Assembly (NCBI GenBank): GCA_046262415.1 | Contig: JBHEMU010000026.1 | Location: 1-25,117 of the forward strand | Direction of reading: 5' to 3' | DNA length: 25,117 bases | Source of the DNA: JACDAS01 sp046262415 | GTDB taxonomy: Bacteria; Actinomycetota; Thermoleophilia; Gaiellales; Gaiellaceae | In this document: positions 22,401-25,117 of the stretch, piece by piece | How the letters are laid out: every line of letters begins with the position of its first letter | Position numbering within the stretch: the stretch's first letter is position 1 | Notes under the pieces: generated by a model | What the model saw: the letters and a program-made list of their open reading frames with translations, nothing else | The model's database searches: none | Told to the model about the DNA's origin: nothing | Program-made: the position numbers and the translations under genes

Positions 22401-22904
22401 CATCCGGCACCGGCTGGCGTTGCAGACCGGCCACATCGCGAGTGCGGGCGTCCTGCTCGCCTCGTTCTCGCCGGCTCCGGCAAAGGCGAGGACGCCGGGC
22501 TCCTCGGCCCGCTGCTGGGGGCCGTAGAGCTGCCACGTCACCGCGCTCGTGGCCTTGGCGCCCTTCACGCCGGCCCTGCCGACGGGCTTGGGAGCCGGGC
22601 CCTGAGCCGCGATCCGGTTGAAGGTCTTCTCGGCGTTCTGGCTCCACAGGGGCGAGAGCTCAGGGGCGGGATACGCGAGCGCCGAGGCCCGGTAGTCGTC
22701 CCAGCCGAGGTCGTCGAGCTTGCCGCCGTGGCGGCCCCGGCGCATTGCCGCCTTGCCGCCGTCGGGCTCGCCCGCGGCTACCTTCGGTGTCATTCGCGCC
22801 TCGGGCGACGAGCTCGGTGCCGCCAGGGCGACCACGAGCGCGACGGCGAGTGCGGTCAGCGCTGTGGCCGTGATCACGGCAAAGCGCAAGGCTCTTCTCG
22901 ACAT
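19455..22904 (-). CDS. Giant secreted Asp-box / VPS10-like beta-propeller protein
   Basis: The product is 1149 residues. ATG 22904 is preceded by GAGGGGAG and followed by a signal peptide (MSRRALRFAVITATALTALA, hydrophobic to about residue 29). A TTG at 23021 would add 39 residues before the signal and is unlikely. The mature part carries repeated blade motifs: WAGPAGGGVWRTDQ, YKSVDGGNNWQKLAS and YESFDGGATFTPVW (Asp-boxes), LYAGTGEPN, VYASAMHVGLWRR, and a C-terminal LYAATHGQGIWRVL. This is the WD40/YVTN/BNR type seen in sortilin-like and xyloglucanase-like propellers, probably two propellers given the length. No catalytic residues can be assigned and there is no C-terminal anchor, so it is secreted with unknown ligand. 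It has its own promoter and terminator. Confidence 0.85.
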   Translation of the reverse strand: MSRRALRFAVITATALTALAVALVVALAAPSSSPEARMTPKVAAGEPDGGKAAMRRGRHGGKLDDLGWDDYRASALAYPAPELSPLWSQNAEKTFNRIAAQGPAPKPVGRAGVKGAKATSAVTWQLYGPQQRAEEPGVLAFAGAGENEASRTPALAMWPVCNASRCRMWAGPAGGGVWRTDQALEAEPVWKDVSGSSFAQNSIGELVLDPNDTNTHDGETLYAGTGEPNMCSSGCQAGVGIYKSVDGGNNWQKLASSCVSNATWSCVTPGQDAFLGRGIGEIVVEPGNPNHLLVGSTTAARSISHIIGLGGQARGGDPGANTPGLYESFDGGATFTPVWIPDPDETTPYRARRGVTDVGLDPVDKRTVYASAMHVGLWRRCPQVAAGQGGTSCGGEVAGDDATAQYDFEQVFASRMPYGSSELDRTQFDLTVAPNNGNKTRIYLVTGRNQVAPADGESPASLWRTDNANQTSAALLATEPPPPAAGPPGNGNPYPALYNGWQILTTPNTASPYWATHNFCTGQCWYDMDVYTPKNPLNPLDPIGRHPDQVYVLGSYLYGELPCYTKGVGCGSGISNGRGVLWSTTAGDPDASASLGLAQHRTFTDMTMDGQNVGGSHCAYKLAETPCIVAHHAIHPDQHEILVNPNNQFQFFEASDGGIARTNGAFIDFKRACEFRGVPSQGIPPLEGNRLAQCRRLLSRIPRELGTINQTYARTLQFIGMAVNPSKPCHIMGGTQDNSMWHTPNCDQDIWPKTIYGDGATPGFDAYPDQSPSYKGEPWAFGGFTSGITPANFRNGDPEKWVDIFWPMLNAGEFAAFYWPQIADPNPPMFNGSRTHPIFTGFQHVWRSWAFGAGRPQNSVPQQTNPDIDWYEANCPDFYLTPPECGDFQAMGGPGGFDTPGDLTGTAYGNDRLGVAISAIARRGADQNTLWATTSAGRVFVTRNAHAVNPAGVVWHRVDNLPQAGGPPGSCPPQGSPAAPPPAGAVNCSPGRHPNGIYADPNNPNVAYVVYSGYNAVTPGTPGHVFRITLANGPNGAPTNATFTNLNIEAGGTNTNPTPRGQGDLPVNDIVMNDRSGVLYAATDWGVLQGNPAGGGAYSWGTTIGMPKLAVAHLSLAPSQRDACRVCGRQSVLYAATHGQGIWRVLNPE

Positions 22905-23052
22905 GAAACGACTCCCCTCGGATTGGTTTGAAGATCGTCCCGCGCTTGCCGCCGACGCGGACACACGCTCACGCAGCGCCTGCAGAAGCCGCAGGAGAAG
23001 GCGATATGTGTCGTCTGCCAACTGGCGTGAGTGGTGAAATCGCGTCGCTACG

Positions 23053-23082
23053 CCCGGAGAGCCACGCGGTGGAGCCTCCGGG
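23053..23082 (-). promoter_or_regulatory. 5'-end hairpin of the Asp-box transcript
   Basis: CCCGGAG/CTCCGGG with an inner CCAC-GCG-GTGG folds at the very beginning of the predicted 180-base leader, about two bases after the start point. It could protect the mRNA 5' end or be regulatory. The rest of the 22905-23164 gap shows no gene. Confidence 0.4.
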
Positions 23083-23090
23083 AATTCTGT

Positions 23091-23119
23091 GTTATTTCCC
23101 AGCCGGGCTCGATTGTCAA
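23091..23119 (-). promoter_or_regulatory. Promoter of the giant Asp-box gene
   Basis: On the minus strand a perfect TTGACA (23119-23114) is followed by 17 bases and AATAAC (23096-23091). The start point would be near 23084, leaving a leader of about 180 bases, unusually long beside the leaderless genes of this window. Confidence 0.7.
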
Positions 23120-23164
23120 GCCGCTATCGGCGCCGACGGGGTTCAGCACCCTAGCGCAACGGCC

Positions 23165-24493
23165 CTACGAATGCGGTCGGGCCATCGCCCGGTAGTCGAG
23201 CGCCCGGTCGAGCACGTTCTCCGGGACGCCCGCCTCGCGGGCGACCTCGCGGAGCGACCGCCCGGACCGCGCCGCCTCGTGCACGATCTCCGCCGCCCGG
23301 TCGTAGCCGATGTCCGGGTTCAAGGCCGTGGCGGTCGAGAGCGTCAGCTCGGCGTAGCGCTCGCAGTTGTCGCGGTTCGCCTCGATCCCGGCGACGCAGC
23401 GCTCGTCGAGGAGGCGGGCGGCGCTCGCGAGCAGCGAGATCGACTGGAGCAGGTTTCGCGCCAGGAGCGGGACGAACACGTTCAGCTCGAAGTGCCCCTG
23501 CATGCCGCCGATCGTCACCGCCGTGTCGTTGCCGATCACCTGGGCGGCGACCTGGGTGACGACCTCGGGGATGACCGGGTTGACCTTCCCCGGCATGATC
23601 GAGCTGCCCTTCTGGAGCTCGGGCAGGACGATCTCCGCCAGGCCCGCGCGCGGACCGGAGCCCATCAGCCGCAGGTCGCTCGCGATCTTCGTGAGCGAGA
23701 CGGCCACTACCTTCAGCGCACCCGAGGCCTCGACAAGCCCGTCCCGCGCGGCCTGCGCCTCGAAGGCGTCCGCCGGCGGCAGCACCTCGAGGCCGGTCTC
23801 CTCGGCGAGGCGACGCCGGACGCGCTCGGCGAACTCGGGATGCGTGTTCAGACCCGTGCCGACCGCGGTGCCGCCGAGCGGGATCCGGCCGAGCCGCCCC
23901 AGGGTCGCCTCGATCCGCTCGATCCCCTGCCGCACCTGTGCCGCATAGCCGCCGAACTCCTGTCCGAGCGTCACGGGGACGGCATCCATCAGGTGCGTGC
24001 GCCCGGACTTGACGACGTCGGAGAACTCGGCCGCCTTCGCCTCCAGCGAGCCCGCGAGCTGCCGCAGCGCCGGCAGCAGGTCGGAGGAGAGCTCGCCGAG
24101 GGCGGCGAGGTGCACGGCGGAGGGGAAGACGTCGTTCGACGACTGGCCCATGTTCACGTCGTCGTTCGGGTGCACGCCGTTGCCCGCGAGCGCGGCGATC
24201 ACCTCGTTCGCGTTCATGTTCGACGACGTGCCCGAGCCGGTCTGGAAGACGTCGATCGGAAACTGGTCGTCGAGCTCTCCCGCGGCGACCCGGTCGGCGG
24301 CGGCGGCGATCCGCCCTGCCTTGTCGCCGTCGAGGACCCCGAGCTCGGCGTTCACTCGAGCCGCTGCCGCCTTGATCCGTCCGAGCCAGCGGGCGACGGG
24401 GGCGGGAATCGGCTCGCCGGAAACGGGAAAGTTCTCGACCGCCTTGCGAGTCTCACTGCCCCAGAGCTCCCGCCGGATCCCCAAGTCCGTCAC
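23165..24493 (-). CDS. fumC: Class II fumarate hydratase
   Basis: The product is 442 residues, somewhat shorter than the usual 460-470. The enzyme hydrates fumarate to malate in the citric acid cycle. Substrate-site blocks are TGSGTSSNMNANEV (residues 85-98), NDDVNMGQSSNDVFPSA (110-126), SGRTHLMDAVPVTLGQE with the catalytic His168, and the fumarase/aspartase signature GSSIMPGKVNP (296-306). The N-terminus is short, starting directly at the RRELWGSETRKAVENFPVSG block. The GTG at 24493 lies exactly six bases after TAGACT (24505-24500), a leaderless layout, and no Shine-Dalgarno is present. No terminator is visible before the Asp-box gene promoter. The GSS and THLMDA contexts favour fumarase over aspartase. 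Confidence 0.95.
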   Translation of the reverse strand: MTDLGIRRELWGSETRKAVENFPVSGEPIPAPVARWLGRIKAAAARVNAELGVLDGDKAGRIAAAADRVAAGELDDQFPIDVFQTGSGTSSNMNANEVIAALAGNGVHPNDDVNMGQSSNDVFPSAVHLAALGELSSDLLPALRQLAGSLEAKAAEFSDVVKSGRTHLMDAVPVTLGQEFGGYAAQVRQGIERIEATLGRLGRIPLGGTAVGTGLNTHPEFAERVRRRLAEETGLEVLPPADAFEAQAARDGLVEASGALKVVAVSLTKIASDLRLMGSGPRAGLAEIVLPELQKGSSIMPGKVNPVIPEVVTQVAAQVIGNDTAVTIGGMQGHFELNVFVPLLARNLLQSISLLASAARLLDERCVAGIEANRDNCERYAELTLSTATALNPDIGYDRAAEIVHEAARSGRSLREVAREAGVPENVLDRALDYRAMARPHS

Positions 24494-24499
24494 AAAGCG

Positions 24500-24505
24500 A
24501 GTCTA
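24500..24505 (-). promoter_or_regulatory. -10 box of leaderless promoter for fumC
   Basis: TAGACT on the minus strand, then six bases, then GTG 24493. The hexamer is identical to the one before ygfZ. Confidence 0.6.
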
Positions 24506-24572
24506 TCGCCGACGCTTCGTCAAACTCTCTGGCCCCGAGCGGTCCCACCCCTCCGGTTCTGACTTTCCAAAA

Positions 24573-24727
24573 GGTGGCGGCTCGGCCGCCACCGCTCAGC
24601 CGAAGGCCGATCCTCGGTCGCGGGAAGTGCGCAGCACTTCTCGCGAAGCCGGGCGGCTCCGCCGCCACCGCTCAGCCGAAGGCCGTTCCTCAGTCGCGGG
24701 AAGTGCGCAGCACTTCTCGCGAAGCTA
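24573..24727. repeat. Two tandem 76-bp palindromic units; also likely terminator of the zinc-ribbon gene
   Basis: Two units with a 76-base period differ at only a few bases. Each holds a 13-pair hairpin (TCGCGGGAAGTGC and GCACTTCTCGCGA around GCA; 24618-24646 and 24694-24722) with one G-T pair. The outer end has a perfect nine-pair hairpin, GGTGGCGGC/GCCGCCACC at 24573-24593, followed on the minus strand by TTTTGG. That looks like an intrinsic terminator for the gene ending at 24725. The units fill the whole fumC to zinc-ribbon gap and resemble REP-type intergenic palindromes; they are not related by sequence to the 96-bp units at 15872. Confidence 0.88.
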
Positions 24728-24961
24728 GGCGACCAGCGAGAGCCGGCGGCGGTGTGGCGGCCGCCTGCGGAGCGCGCTGCGCGCGCCCTCGTCCAGGTCG
24801 GACGACGGCGCCCAGCCGAGGTACCCGCAGCGCGGGCACTCGGACGTCTGGAGGAACCGGCAGCTGGCGCGCTCGACGATCCGGCGCTGGCCGCAACAGA
24901 GGCACTCGACTCCCATCTTCTCCATGCGAACGTCATCGGTCGGCACTCCCCGCCCGAGCAT
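24725..24961 (-). CDS. Small zinc-ribbon protein
   Basis: The product is 78 residues. Cysteines C20/C22/C23 (VECLCCGQRR), C34 and C42/C45 (CPRCGYLGWAP) make a zinc ribbon; C20 or C22 with C23 and C42/C45 are the likely ligands. The C-terminus is arginine-rich (ARSALRRRPPHRRRL), which suggests nucleic-acid contact, but function is unknown. ATG 24961 gives the longest frame; ATG 24925 or 24916 are possible, since the first residues look weakly constrained and no clear ribosome site is seen. The IS5-type element begins only about 17 bases upstream of 24961, so the native promoter may have been displaced. Confidence 0.7.
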   Translation of the reverse strand: MLGRGVPTDDVRMEKMGVECLCCGQRRIVERASCRFLQTSECPRCGYLGWAPSSDLDEGARSALRRRPPHRRRLSLVA

Positions 24962-24977
24962 CCCTCGAAGGGACTAA

Positions 24978-25117
24978 GGGCCCATCCCGGAAGGGTTGTG
25001 TAGCGCGGCGTTGAACTTCTGAGCGAACGGTCATCGTGCCACTCGATCAGGAGGTCCGTGATGGGCTACATGGTCAGTCGGGATGATGGTTGGCGGATGC
25101 CGGATTGGTTGTGGGAG
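24978..25117 (+). mobile_element. Left end of a second IS5-family element (continues beyond window)
   Basis: After CTAA at 24974-24977, a YTAR target as used by IS5-group elements, comes GGGCCCATCCCGG, a plausible left inverted repeat. It is followed by a transposase start at 25061. The far end is outside the window. The transposase N-terminus cannot be compared with the C-terminal fragment at 2-313, so it is unknown whether they are the same element type. Confidence 0.6.
25061..25117 (+). CDS. IS5-family transposase, N-terminal fragment (3' end outside window)
   Basis: ATG 25061 follows a strong AGGAGG (25049-25054). The 19 visible residues, MGYMVSRDDGWRMPDWLWE, match my recollection of the start of IS5-family transposases of actinobacteria, where the WRxPDxLWE block opens the DUF4096-like N-terminal domain. 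Only 57 bases are present, so integrity cannot be judged. Confidence 0.65.
   Translation, partial: MGYMVSRDDGWRMPDWLWE

Noticed and set aside
22905..23021. TTG start adding 39 residues to the giant Asp-box protein
   Set aside because: It would bury the signal peptide; ATG 22904 has GAGGGGAG and the hydrophobic leader directly after.
22905..23082. Known riboswitch in the Asp-box leader
   Set aside because: I looked for c-di-GMP, cobalamin and ydaO/c-di-AMP core patterns by eye and found none; only a hairpin is supported.

Overview
High-GC window (mostly about 65-72% G+C) with housekeeping genes in actinobacterial style: many starts without Shine-Dalgarno but with a TAnnnT -10 box placed 6-7 bases upstream, CIRCE-controlled groESL, and small zinc-ribbon and Asp-box secreted proteins. 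I infer an actinobacterium, most likely class Thermoleophilia (Gaiellales/Solirubrobacterales); this is taxonomic inference, since no rRNA or marker phylogeny is available here.

Layout. 1-4870 is accessory DNA: the 3' end of an IS5-family transposase, an RTX-type calcium-binding repeat protein apparently cut by it, a tRNA-Arg followed by a decayed lipoprotein/ygfZ chimera, a TrmB/LuxR-type regulator and a divergently transcribed secreted beta-propeller protein. At 4871 the tRNA-Arg recurs, now beside an intact ygfZ, so a 108-bp direct repeat brackets the regulator/propeller module. 5749-8838 holds a sulfite-oxidase-like molybdoenzyme, a secreted Asp-box protein and a small secreted protein. 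8924-11040 is groES-groEL with a CIRCE operator. 11083-12209 has a Nudix hydrolase, an ASCH protein and a zinc-ribbon protein. 12288-15864 encodes E1alpha, E1beta and lipoylated E2 of a 2-oxoacid dehydrogenase (pyruvate or branched-chain type). A repeat tract (three 96-bp units), a GFA-family gene and a RAYT-type Y1 transposase flanked by matching hairpins lie between E2 and lipB-lipA, the genes that make the E2 lipoyl cofactor. 19023-22904 is a second small secreted protein plus giant Asp-box protein pair, paralogous in its small member to the first. The window ends with class II fumarase, palindromic 76-bp repeats, a small zinc-ribbon gene and the left end of another IS5-type element.

How it fits together: the E1/E2 genes, LipB/LipA and fumarase are central carbon metabolism; lipoylation by LipB/LipA activates the E2 encoded upstream. 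The secreted propeller proteins with their small partners form a separate extracellular theme. The most unusual features are the duplicated tRNA-Arg/ygfZ segment in which each copy has decayed in the opposite half, the RAYT with paired hairpins next to palindromic tandem repeats, and a back-to-back leaderless promoter sharing one palindromic -10 core.
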